Origin: Ectocarpus siliculosus
Taxonomy: Eukaryota > Sar > Phaeophyceae > Ectocarpales > Ectocarpaceae
Assembly: GCA_000310025.1 (NCBI GenBank)
Contig: FN649741.1
Location: forward strand, 7,606,698 to 7,670,697
Length of the DNA: 64,000 nucleotides
Reading direction: 5' to 3'
Part shown: one piece after another, positions 12,212 to 23,300 of the stretch
Layout: every line of letters begins with the position of its first letter
Position numbering within the stretch: the first letter of the stretch is position 1
The notes under the pieces: generated by a model
What the model saw: only the letters and a program-made list of their open reading frames with translations
Database searches by the model: none
What the model was told of the DNA's origin: nothing
Program-made: the position numbers and the translations under genes

Positions 12212-13833
12212 TTACGCTGTGGCTGCTCGCAGCTTTCTCCGTTGCGCCGCTTCGCAGGTGGGCTTGATCCAGTTCGACGCGCGGGGCAGCGCGCGGCCGG
12301 CGGCGTAGTCGACGATGGCCCCCGGCACGAAGCGGTTGACGTCCACCTTCGCCAGCATCCACACCCGCGAGAAACCCGGTCGGTCCGGGGGGGACTCCAC
12401 GTAGAAGAAGCCGGTCGCCTCTCGCAAAACCGCGCGGCCGGCCTTCGTGCAGTCCGGGTCGAGCTCGAACTGCACCATGTTGCGCTCTCGGAGGAGAGAC
12501 ATCACTACCCGGATGTGGAGCTTGAACCTGCTGACCATCACTCCCACCTGACCAAAAATAAATGCGCGTGTGTTGTATGTGGGTGTTATCGTCAGACATG
12601 CGTGTTGGTGAGGCATCAAGATGAGCGAGGATTGGGTGTAACTTTTGGTCTCCTGACTGAAGAAATACACCCTCCCGCCGGGCGGACTTTTGATCTTTAC
12701 TTCCGATCGTAAGAACTTGAAAAGTTGCCCCGACGCCGAAAGAGCCAAATAATATGGTCTCATTTTCGCGAACAGCTTGATTTTTCGAACCTCGTTACAA
12801 ACGCAAAAGGGCCTCATTGATCATCCAACTAAATTACCACCGTCGCGTTGGATAGTCGAACGATTCTCAAACTCGACGCGTGCGTGCGTGCCCCCCCGCC
12901 CGTCTTCTATCACATGTGTGTACCCTCGCACACGATCGGAGAAACCCGATGTAAAAAGTAAAAAGCCATTCTCATCACATTGGCAGCTCGACACACATAT
13001 TATCGCATACTCGAGAAATATCACAGCAGTACCCGTCGCGCTACACGTCGGCACCAACCACACACCAAATATCGTCAAAAGCACCACGTCACTTGCTGAC
13101 GCAGCAATCGCTCAAAACCACCGCACAACTGCTGCTGTGGGCCATGCTCTGGCACAGAATCCCCTCCCCCCCCCCCGTTCCCAACTGTTCTCCTCACCTT
13201 CCGTGAGTCCGCCGTCTCCCCCTGCGGGAACACCTCGCACTCCCTCACGGTGTCGATCATCTCCGCGTAGTCCTCGTACTTGGTCAGCAGCCCCAACACC
13301 ACATCGGGGTCGGCCCGCACGTCCACCACCACGCTGCCCGACCCGGACCCCCCCTGCCTCGTCTGCTTCTGCACCCGTTGCCCCGCGCGGAGCTGGGTTA
13401 GGTCCTCATCGTCCAAGAGCGGCAGCGCCGGTCTCCCTTCCCCCTGAGTCACCACTCCCCCCCCGATGCACTCGGCAATTGACGGCGGTCGTTGCTGCGA
13501 CGGGGGTTGCGGCGCTGCGGCCGCAGCCGAGGACGCCGAGGCGTACGCCGTCAACAGCTCCGCCGAACGCGGGGACTGTAACGCTTCGATGCTGCTCCTG
13601 CCGTCCTCTCTGCCGCCGCTGTCGTCTCGGGAAAATCGCTGCTCGTGCTGCCGCCTTTGTCCCCGTCCCCTACCTGACGAAGACCCTTCCGTTACTCTGT
13701 ACATCTGCGCGGGGCTCACGGCCGACACGCTGTCCGCCCCGGCTAGCCGCGTGCGTCGCTTCAAGTTCAGGCTTGCGGCGGCTCTCTCGGACGGCGACGA
13801 TCGTGCTTTCGGCGCGAACAGTTGCCATGCCAT
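12212..13833 (-). CDS. START/SRPBCC-like (polyketide cyclase/coenzyme Q-binding type) protein
   Basis: Two exons on the minus strand: 13198-13833 and 12212-12547, joined in phase 0 by a GTGAGG donor and GTCAG acceptor, giving 323 residues. The N-terminal about 125 residues are Ser/Ala/Gln-rich and disorder-like. From about residue 165 a ligand-binding fold of the SRPBCC/polyketide-cyclase type begins: a VVVDVRADPDVVLGLLTKYEDYAEM stretch typical of the first strand and helices (seen here across positions 13250-13330), then FKLHIRV, an MVQFELD strand, and the late VDVNRFVPG and long C-terminal helix. Such domains bind lipids, quinones or other hydrophobic ligands; the ligand here is unknown. 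The start may not be the true one: an in-frame CAG acceptor just before 13893 would join in phase 0 to a candidate exon at 15225-15476. An in-frame stop at 13927-13929 rules out further simple extension. Confidence 0.65.
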
Positions 13834-13925
13834 GTGGTGATGTTGGCGGTGGTGCCCCGATGCTGCCGTCCGACGGTCAGATGGAAGCGATGACTGGTCA
13901 AGGAACGATTTTGGCAGAAATACGA

Positions 13926-13927
13926 GT

Positions 13928-13959
<32 letters not shown>
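13926..13959. repeat. (CAG)n trinucleotide microsatellite
   Basis: About ten uninterrupted CAG/AGC units lie just upstream of the SRPBCC-like gene's first supported exon. Confidence 0.85.
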
Positions 13960-14442
13960 GCAGAGACAAACAGTGGGAGAGGTGCGGAGCAGCAGAGGGA
14001 GCAGTCAGCAAGGAGCAGCAGTTTGCACGAGCGTCAAACTCATCACAACGGCCTCGAAGGTGTCGCAGAAAAATACGAAGGTCATTCGTGCGTACTTGGG
14101 GCGCCAACATGACCCTTTCGTCGCCGAAGCTCCCGCGTACACAGAGAAGTCGACAGGTAACCTGCCGGCAAGAGCACAACTTGCCACAAAAATGATAAAC
14201 GCACGACCCGGTGTTTACGCAAGCAACGCGTCATCGGAGCATACGAAGTACATGCATGTCGGGCTGAGCACTTGACAAGGCACACCGGCTACATGACTCA
14301 GCCGAGGTCGTGGGGGGGGGGGGGGGGGGGGGTGGAAAACTTTTTCCTCGAAACCCCCAAAAAACGTCCGGGGGGGGAAAAAAAAGTAAAAAAAAAAAAA
14401 ACCCCTTTTTTCCCCGGGGGGCAAAAACGATGGGTTGCAACT

Positions 14443-14542
14443 NNNNNNNNNNNNNNNNNNNNNNNNNNNNNNNNNNNNNNNNNNNNNNNNNNNNNNNNNN
14501 NNNNNNNNNNNNNNNNNNNNNNNNNNNNNNNNNNNNNNNNNN
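14443..14542. other. Assembly gap (100 N)
   Basis: One hundred unknown bases. Both flanks contain long G homopolymers, and the left flank has runs of G, A, C and T that look like poor base calling. A 16-base stretch immediately before the gap (14427-14442) recurs exactly at 14672-14687, so the two contig ends probably overlap and the gap may be artificial. Confidence 0.95.
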
Positions 14543-15224
14543 TCAGCGGGGGTGGGGGGGGGGGGGGGGGGGGGGGCTGGACACGTCATCGCTCGAACCG
14601 TCACATACACGTCCGTCGTGGCAAAATACAGTAGAAAAGAACAAACACCATTGACTCAGCAGGAGCAGAACACGATGGGTTGCAACTGCTCCCGTGATGA
14701 AGGGAGTAAGCTACACAGCGCTGTGCGCCGTGCCTTGTGGAGGGTAGGGTTGGCAGCAAAACCGGCCTCTAATCTTGTCTACAGCAGTGTGCAGAAAACC
14801 AAGTGCGTTGCGAGAACAAAGTCGTAAAATAACACACGCAGGCAGAGGAGGTGAGTCATCAACTGCTACATGCCACTAGAGCCGCTGTACATTGGTGCCA
14901 TCGTGTTTGAGCGCTACGTAGCGTACACGTGCCCGGTACCTGGTGCAGCCAAAGGCCAGGCGGCCAGCAGAACATACGCTAGTGACGCTCACTAGACCAA
15001 GCAAGTCTCATTCCTAACGAAAAAAAGTCGGCACATTTCCACTCATTGTTCGAGTAATCCTGAAAAATAGAAATTATCAAACTCATGTGAGGGTGTGGTC
15101 TGTACGTCCCTGTGTTGCGGCCTCTCTCAAATCTCCCCGTCAAAAATGATTTCCTGCTGCATGAGTCGCAAGCAGCTTATCGCAAGTGCAAGACAGGCTG
15201 CTGTCAACCCCGAAGCCCACTCAC

Positions 15225-15476
15225 CCGTGCCGATGAGTTGTCCCCAAGCAGCACGAGAGCTATCACGGCTGCGCAGGCCACCCGCGTGCACGTCCCAAAG
15301 GCATCGCCAACAACGGCCCCTCGTCGCCGGCCACTGCTGCTGCTGTGACATGAGCGGAACGCTGTTGATCGCCCGCCGTAGGATTGCGCCGTTCTCGAGG
15401 AAGATGAGGTGACCGCTCGCCTGCTACCGCTCTTGGCTCTGCGGGGCAGCACCCCTTGGCTCAGAGACGAGTTCAT
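15225..15476 (-). CDS. Candidate first exon (signal-anchor-like), possibly of the SRPBCC-like gene
   Basis: An ATG at 15474-15476 opens 84 codons ending at a GTGAGT donor (first intron base 15224) in phase 0. The peptide is Ser/Arg-rich with one hydrophobic segment near the end (VACAAVIALVLLG), like a presequence followed by a membrane anchor. It could splice in phase 0 to the acceptor before 13893, adding a targeting region to the SRPBCC-like protein. The intervening intron would be about 1.3 kb and contain the assembly gap. This is a weak model; no homology was recognised. Confidence 0.28.
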
Positions 15477-17318
15477 CGTGTGTGCAGAGTCCGACGCTGC
15501 GTTGGCGCTGTCGGGGTAAGGAATAAGGAAACCGTATATGTAGCTCTCCGTTGTGCTCCCTCGTAGTATCAAAGTACGTGTGGGCCAGCAGAAGAAGAAG
15601 GTCCGCCAATAGCTGTGCTCTTGCAAGGCTTCGCCGCAGAGGGGATGCGTATGGATTGTGAGGCTTGTTGCACTGAGGGCCCTGCTTGTATGTGAAACAA
15701 GCGGGGGACGGCCTGCGGGGGTCGCACAAAAAAATGACTCTTATCGACACAATGACGCGGGCGCCGCGCGCGAGTTGATGAGTTGATCGGAATCTTGAAC
15801 AGCAAACGCCTCTATGCCTCGTGAACGCCCGGTCGTCACGAGAATTAAAGAGGAAATCTGCGCGCGATCAGGGCACTTGATAATCCTCTTTAGACTTGTT
15901 ATTGTAGCAGTGCACATTGAAAGAGGGTGTTGATTAGGGTGTCATGTGTTTTACAAACTATCATCCTTTGGTCATGAATGCGTGCATACGTGCATACGTC
16001 TGGCGATCTAGTGGTTATTGAGTTTTGGTTAGAAGTCAAACTTGGGTAAAAAAATTATATACCGCCGGTTGCATAATATACCACCCCCCCCCTCATTTGA
16101 CCGATTTTCATACCCGCGGGCTACTCTGCAGCAAAAACCGACAACAGTGAAAGTGCCGTAAATGGTGGTGTTAGAACTGTCTCGTCGAGAGCTTTCCGAA
16201 ATCGTCCCATTTCATGGTTGCATGCTCTTCGTCCTGGGTACTCGGGCGTTGACAGTCTTTCCAGGGTGTGTGGTATCTAACGCAAACCTATGGGACGAGT
16301 TCCTGACGGAAAACCCCACACAATCTCTAGTACAACCGTGCTATGAAAACATTAATTAAAGCTGTTGATAGACGTTGTGCCTCGTCATTACTCCCCGCCG
16401 CCGTAGATATAACAATGTTCACGGTGCGGCTGTCTCCCGTTTCCAGGCGGGGGATATTTTCCTGGCGGAAGAATTCTTCTCTGTCTGGTGGTATTTTGGG
16501 GGGGCGAAACTATTGGATGGAATCATCTGCACCCACCGGGAATCACACACACACCCATCCCCGCGTTGAGCGCCCCAAAGACCGATGAACGGCAGGAATA
16601 TCCAGAAGGTAGCCGATCAATGGCGTGATAGCCCCACACGCGGCACGTTGAGCGATGGTTTGTCGCGGATGAATTTGACTGTCATTGTAACGATTCCCCT
16701 ACGATACACAACTACAGCTGTAGTCAAGATTGCAAAGGTTCCCGTATGCAATTTGCGCACCATTAACAAATTACCATCACTTTCCAATGACATAAATATT
16801 CCAAGAAAACTTCACCTCGTGTCTGCTGCTACATAGACGACCGGCAAATCGAAAGCTCCTGGGAAATACGAGGCAGCTTCTACAAGCAGTACACCCCACA
16901 AACCACCAAAGAACACCACAAACAGGCTTTACATTTATCGGAGCGAGAGGAGGAATCGGTCATGTCATGTCATACTGGCGGCGCGATTTCTCCAGACACA
17001 CACGACGTCATAATCACCCAACCTAACCCCGTTGCGGTCACTTCTCTGCCAGCAAACGCCTCCGTACACCTACATAGGTACAGGTACAGCTGGCAAACGA
17101 AGGAATAATATTTCGCTAGCCCCTCCTTTTGTCTCACGTACGTCAAACCTATGCGCGCTGCCTCCCTACGCCATTTCCACCCCATCCGTCGACGGAGAAA
17201 AAAAAAGTCTACCTGCTGTGTATCCCTTGCTCTGCAACACGTTGTCTGTCAATGTTTGCGAAGGCACAACACATCGACATGTTTCGCTTGCTGCGGCCAG
17301 GTACAGATGGCGCTAGCT
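15477..17318. other. Intergenic region without a recognised gene
   Basis: Between the candidate exon above and the 3' end of RBM25. Contains AT-rich patches near 16030-16080, a short C run near 16083 and a duplicated GTGCATAC motif near 15984-15999. No coding segment could be supported. Confidence 0.45.
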
Positions 17319-20300
17319 CTACTGCGCCCTCTCCATTGCTCGCAGCGTGCAGAAGACGAGCATGCGCCACATCTTGGTCATGAAAACCGCGGCATCTTCC
17401 TCCAGCACCAACTTGAGCTCGTCAAGAATCGTCTGATGGAAAATCCAAACGAACAACAACAAGATGAGGATTACATGTCATCGGCATGGCCCGATCGGCG
17501 CAGGGGGGGTGAGCACTGACGAAGATTCGTCTGATACATGACGTATAATTCCAGGAAAGACGTAACGGGTAAGATTGAGCCCCAAGCAATCTTAATTTGA
17601 CACACGGCGAACCATTCCAGTGTAGACGAAAGACGGGCGTAAATATTGATCACGTCACGTGCGGTCCGACAAAAGTACAATCGTTCGGGACCAGCCAGTG
17701 GAGTGTCGTGCTGTACGCGTCACACCTCAAACAGACCGAATACCTCCTGGAGGATCGACAACTCGTCATCCATACGTTTGTAGTCAACCCTATTTCCGTC
17801 CTCGCACTACGCTTGGAGACTCTCTCGCAGCCACAGGATCCCCATGGCCGGCTGCTTGGTGTTGTCTGCCTTCTTAAGGCCACCTTGAAGGTAACTCAAT
17901 TGCGTCGCGTCCTCACTCAAATCGGGTCTAACTTCGCTAGCCGCAGAGCCTAGCCGAGACCTCTTCCAATGCTCTGCATCACAAGTCTGCATCACAAGTT
18001 CTTGTGTGGACACAGAATAGTTCAGACCCGATATGAGTGAGGACGCGACGCAAATGAGTTACCTTCAAGGTGGCCTCAAGAAGGCAGGCAACACCAATCA
18101 GCCGGTCATGGGGATCCTGAGGCTGCGAGACAGAATCCTAGTGCGAGGACGGATGTAAGGTTGACGACAAACGTTTGGATGACGAGTTGTCGATCCTCAA
18201 GAAGGTAGTCGGTCTGCCTAAGCATGCCCCACTGCGGAAAGCTGGTCTCAACCCGGTGGCGTCAGCACCAGCGTTCAATGGAGCGTGGGGGGTGCGCCTA
18301 TGGTATTGTCGCCCATGCCAGCCAGGGATGAACCGGGGTTTGCCCAACACCAACCTCCGATGTTCGGGCAGCCCCGGTTCTTTGGGCCGCACAGTAGCGG
18401 CAGAGGCCCTCAAGGTTTTCAAAGGGGGGGATGTAGAGGGACGAGCCAATACGGACTTTCTGGGCCATCACGGCCGCGGCAGAGGAGGTCGCGGAGGTGG
18501 CGGCAGGGTTCAGGGTACGAATAAGCCGATGCCATTTTGCGGAAAGTGTCAGGCCCGCGGACTGGCTGACATTCGCCACCCCCAAACCGCCTGCCCCTTT
18601 ACGGTTTGCTTCCACTGCAAGAAACGAGAACACACTGAGAGGACCTGCTGTCCCAACCCGTTCAGGAAGGCAGAAAAGGGTCGAGATTTTTTTGTAGGGG
18701 TGACCATGATTGAGGCTGGTATGAACAACCGTTTCGGAAATATTGGGTTCATATGATGATAATCGTGTTAATGAAGAGGATGTGAGTCCCGTCCCTTTAC
18801 AAAGGGAGTGATGCGAGGTAAGAGTACTTGCTACGCGTAGCAGTGTAAGAAACTTTGCTTCTGTCAAAGGGGTTTGTCATGGGCTTCCTGTTACTGCTTG
18901 GGTTTTCTGGGACGAAGACGAAACTCTAAGGACTACCTGGTAGAAAAAAAATCACAAACAACGTCCTTAGAGGTTTCTTCACGTGTACAGTCCCGCTACG
19001 ACTGACTTCCTCCCATACGGCCAGCCAAAACAAATCCCGCGTAAATCGTCTAACGATGCGCCTATCCACCCCACCTTAAAAAAATATATGAAGTCAAGAC
19101 GAAAAAAAAAAGAAAGAAATTCACCCCACCTGTGGCTTGGCCCGTTGGCCCAGCTTGGTAAGAACGAACTCGGTGAGAGTCTTCTCTTCCTCCCCGAGGT
19201 ACTCGATGATCTTCTTCACAATCCAAGGCCGCATCTTGGACTGGATAATGTTGTGCTGTTCGACCATCTGCCAGTTGATCTCGTACGCGAAAAGCTCCTC
19301 GCGGTCCTGTAACGTAGGGTCGCCGTGCCGACGATGTAAGGCGAAAACAAAGCGAAGGCGTTCCATGTCAATCACTACAGCGTACATCAGGATGAAAATC
19401 AATGGCGTAGGGTCTCTGCTAAAATTTTGTAGTAGTACACGGTAGGGGAGCGAAAGGAACCGACACATGTCTACACCAACCCGCTGGCGCATGAGTCAAT
19501 GCGGTTGATCAGTTGGCCTGACTCGGGGAACGCCTGCTCCCAAGCTAACTCCGACCTCAAAAGCCGTGAAACCGTTGCAGCGGGAAAATTCGGCATCACG
19601 CGCGGGACCGACCTTGGGGATGCTTCCGACCAGCTCTTTATCCCTCGCCTTGCCCTTCTTTTCCACGACAGCGGCCACTTTGCTCTCGGACCCCTCCTTG
19701 CCGGCATCTGAGGATGGTGAATCGACAGCGACAGGAAAGAGAGGCAGGCAGATAGCGGTAGCGATGAACACACGCCAAGACGAGCGGTTAGCCCGGAATG
19801 CGGCTGGGTTCGGAGATTTCCTAGCAACCATGAAGAAAGCACACCTTCCAAGTATTGGAACACGTCAACACAGCTACTGCTGCTGCTGTTGCTGCTGCTG
19901 CTGCCGCCTTCTTGCTGCAGATGTCGTGCTATCCAGTTCAGAGCTGCTCTACCTGTTGTGTGCCCCCCTTGGTCTGTCCAAACCACGGCAAAGAGACCTC
20001 ATCGTACGGCGGTGACAAATAGAACGCTCGTGGGAAACCTCCGACCGCTTGCGAAAGGTTGCATCTTCGTGAAATGACCAAAATCTACAGGTTCGCCGGG
20101 CAGCGGCGTGGTATTCATGCACACGGACTTGGACTGGCGATAACAACGCGAGGCAAAAAGCGTCCGCTTGTTCACGCTGCTTTCGTTGTCCGTTAAAGAA
20201 AAACAAGTGAGGGAAAGTATTTTTTTCACGACAAAGGTTAGGCGTCGTGCTGCCGGACTGGTCATTCTTGACGCCAACAACGCTTAGAGCGATGACACCG

Positions 20301-23300
20301 TACATAGCAGCAGGGCGGACCATCAATCGATCCCGTCCAAGCACGGGGGAAAAAATGCAAAAACAGCACCTGAGCACGAACTCAATCCGACGTGTACGCA
20401 ACAAGAAAACACGCCATCGCCGCCGGTATCGTTCCACACGAAACGGGCACCCCCTTCATCTCTCACCGCCTTCCCCGCCCGCCGTTGCCGCCGCCAGCGT
20501 TGACGCCTCCGCTGCTGCCGGCTTCGCCCCGTCCTCCTCCTCTTCCTCTTCTTCCTCCTCGTCGTCGTCGGAATCGAGCATGCCGTCCCCGAGGGCAGCG
20601 AGAACGGCCTTGCGCCTCCGGAGCTCCTCCTTTCTCTGCCTCTCGTCCACCGCGCTCGCAGCCCCTCCGTTCCCTACCGCCCCTCCCCCGCCTGCGGCCG
20701 CCCCCGCTCCCGCCCCGCCGTCGCCGCCGCCGCCGCCGTCGCTGTCGTCCCCGTCGTTACCGGCGTTCTCTAGCGCGGACAGGACCGCCAGGCGACGCTT
20801 GCGCGTCTCTTCTTCCGCGAGCTTCGCGCGGGCGGCCCGCTTGGCCTCCATCTCCTTATCCTTGTCGCTGCTACCCCCCCCTCCTCCGTCCTTATCCTTG
20901 TCCCCGCCGCTGCTGCGACCACCGCCCCTATCGCTATCGCGGTGGTCGTCGCGCCTGCTGTCGCGGTCCCCTCGGTACCGGTCCGGAGAACGGTTCCTGC
21001 CGCCGTCCCGGTCCGAGGAACGCTCCCGCCGCCCGCGTTTGCGCTCCCTCGAGCGGGAGCGGGATCGGGAGCGAGAGCGGGATCTAGACCTGCGTCGGTC
21101 GTGGCCCCTGCTGTCCCTGTCCCTGTCCCGGTCTCTGTCCCTGCCGTTCGGCGAGGAGGGTTTCTTGCCGTCTTCGTCGCCGCCCTTCTTTTGGTCCGCC
21201 GCGGTATCCTTGTCGTCGCGGCTCTTCATCGCGGCCATCGCGACCATCTCCCGCGCCTCCCGGTCCTAAAGCGGTGCGGGTGTGTGTGTTAGGGAGCCGA
21301 GGTTGGGAGGAAGAACTGTTGTTAAACTAATCTGACTAGACGGTTCGTAGAATGCACAGGACTTGATGCCCGTACCTCCAGCCTTGTCGTGCCTAACGGA
21401 CAGATATTCGGCAAGAAAGCGCAATCCGAAAATGCTGTTTGTTGATCACGTGCGAAACCACCACGGAATTGTGTTCGCTGTATGGGGGGCCCAATGGGGG
21501 GCCCAACAGCGAGGAAAACACCCTCTGGGGGGGGGGGGGGGGCGTACTCTTACATTTTGCATGCCTTAGCGGTTAGACCATTGACCACGCGTCCTCGAGA
21601 GGACGGAGCATTGTTCCCACAGGGACGATCACCAATGGCCAATCAAACCTTCCTCAGAGAGGGGGTGCTTGAAACAACAAGGCTCTCGTCGAACATTGCA
21701 GCCGAACTCAAACACGACCGGCAGCCAAGGCGGTCTGTCACGGACACACGTGGCACCGCCACTACTCAACGAGATGCTCCTAATCGGAAAGCAGGCACTT
21801 GGTGCAGTATGGGCAACAAAACTGTGTCAACCACGACGACAACAAACGCCGCCGTGGCAGGCACACACAAACCCACCAATATCCACCATCAGGTCATCAA
21901 ATCTCTCGACGATTCGAACACGCTCTCATGACCATTCACCAGCCAGACCAAGCACCACCATGCACTGCTGTCATGTCGTAGATACATGCATGTGTCTCTC
22001 ACCCGAGAAGCCTGCTCCCTCCTCTTGCTGTCCTCTTCCTTTTGCTTCTCCCGTCTTTGCGCGTCCTTGATCTTGCGCTGCAGCTCCTGCCGCCGCTCGT
22101 CCTCCAGCTTCTTGTCTCTCTCCGCCTGTGCCGCCGAGCATAAAATCAGAATTTTTCTTTGTCTTAATGTAAAAACAACGAATACACCTCTATGATTATG
22201 AGTCCAGGATCATCGTTAGAGTTTCACAGGGCAACAGATCCATCTCCATGAGTGTGAGTCCCGGATAAACGTTAGATTTTCACAGGTCTTCCAATAGTCA
22301 CTCCATCCAATGACTTATCCTTTATTTTCACGCGCACGGCACACCCTACCCTACCCCCGCACCTGCTTCTGCCTGAACTTCTCGATCTCGCTAGTGATGA
22401 GTTCCTCCTTCTCCTCGTCCTCGTCCTCGCTCCACCCCGCGCTGCTGAGCAGCATCGCCGCCCCGTCGTACCTAACCCAGTCCTTCCTCGACTTCCGCCC
22501 GCCGCCGCCGCCGCCGCCGCCGCCGGCCTGCTGGTACCCAGACCCACCGCCACCCTTTCCGCCGTCCCCCTTGCCCCCCCCCTTGGAGCTACCACGGCCC
22601 GAGCGGGAAGGGCTGCTGGCGCCGACGGATACCGGGGATTTCCCCCCGTCCGAGTTGGCGTTTCCGCCCTTGGATGAGCCCTTGCCAGGAGCGCTGCGCT
22701 CGCCGTACCTCACGAGGACGGAATCGATCTGAAGGGCAGGCAATGTGTGGGTGTGTAGGTAATATTAGCACCGGCCGGCTGACCAATGAAAGTACGATAA
22801 TAGTCTCAGCGCGGGTAAAAACCGGAATTCGCGTCCAAAGGCCAATCATGATCTGGGGCCCCGTCAGGGTTGTGACGTGTGTGTGCGTATGTATTCACCT
22901 TGGCTTTGACGGTGTCGAGAAGAACCTGGTGCTTCTTGGCGTACTCCTCGTCTTTCGGGCTCAGGAATGCCTCCAAAGAAGGCTGTTCTTTCTTGCCGAC
23001 CTTGACCAGAATGGGCTGTCCGGCCAGCTCCAGGTCGTTCAGCAGCTATGTAGCCCACGAGACGGAGCGATACACCGGGGGGGTGAAACGGTTAAGACAT
23101 AGAGCAGCATCCAAGGGAGAACGAACCAAAGCTCTTCAGGTTGGAACATTTGAGCTACGCACAACTTGAGCCCTGCAGCGGCAACGACAAGGATGCGAAA
23201 AAACCGCAAAACCAAGTAGACCTACCCTCTTGTGTTTCTGGAATTCGTTGTCGTACAGTTGACGTTTAGTTTCGAGAGCAAGCAGAGGAAGCAGGGGTTG

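Noticed and set aside
12777-14195. Long plus-strand open frame of over 470 codons
   Set aside because: It is antisense to the SRPBCC-like gene, Ser/Pro/Arg-rich from GC-rich codons read backwards, and has no domain or splice support.
20247-21269. Plus-strand Ser/Pro/Arg-rich open frames
   Set aside because: Antisense shadow of the RBM25 RS/RD and acidic exon; the repeated GAY/CGN codons keep the opposite strand open.
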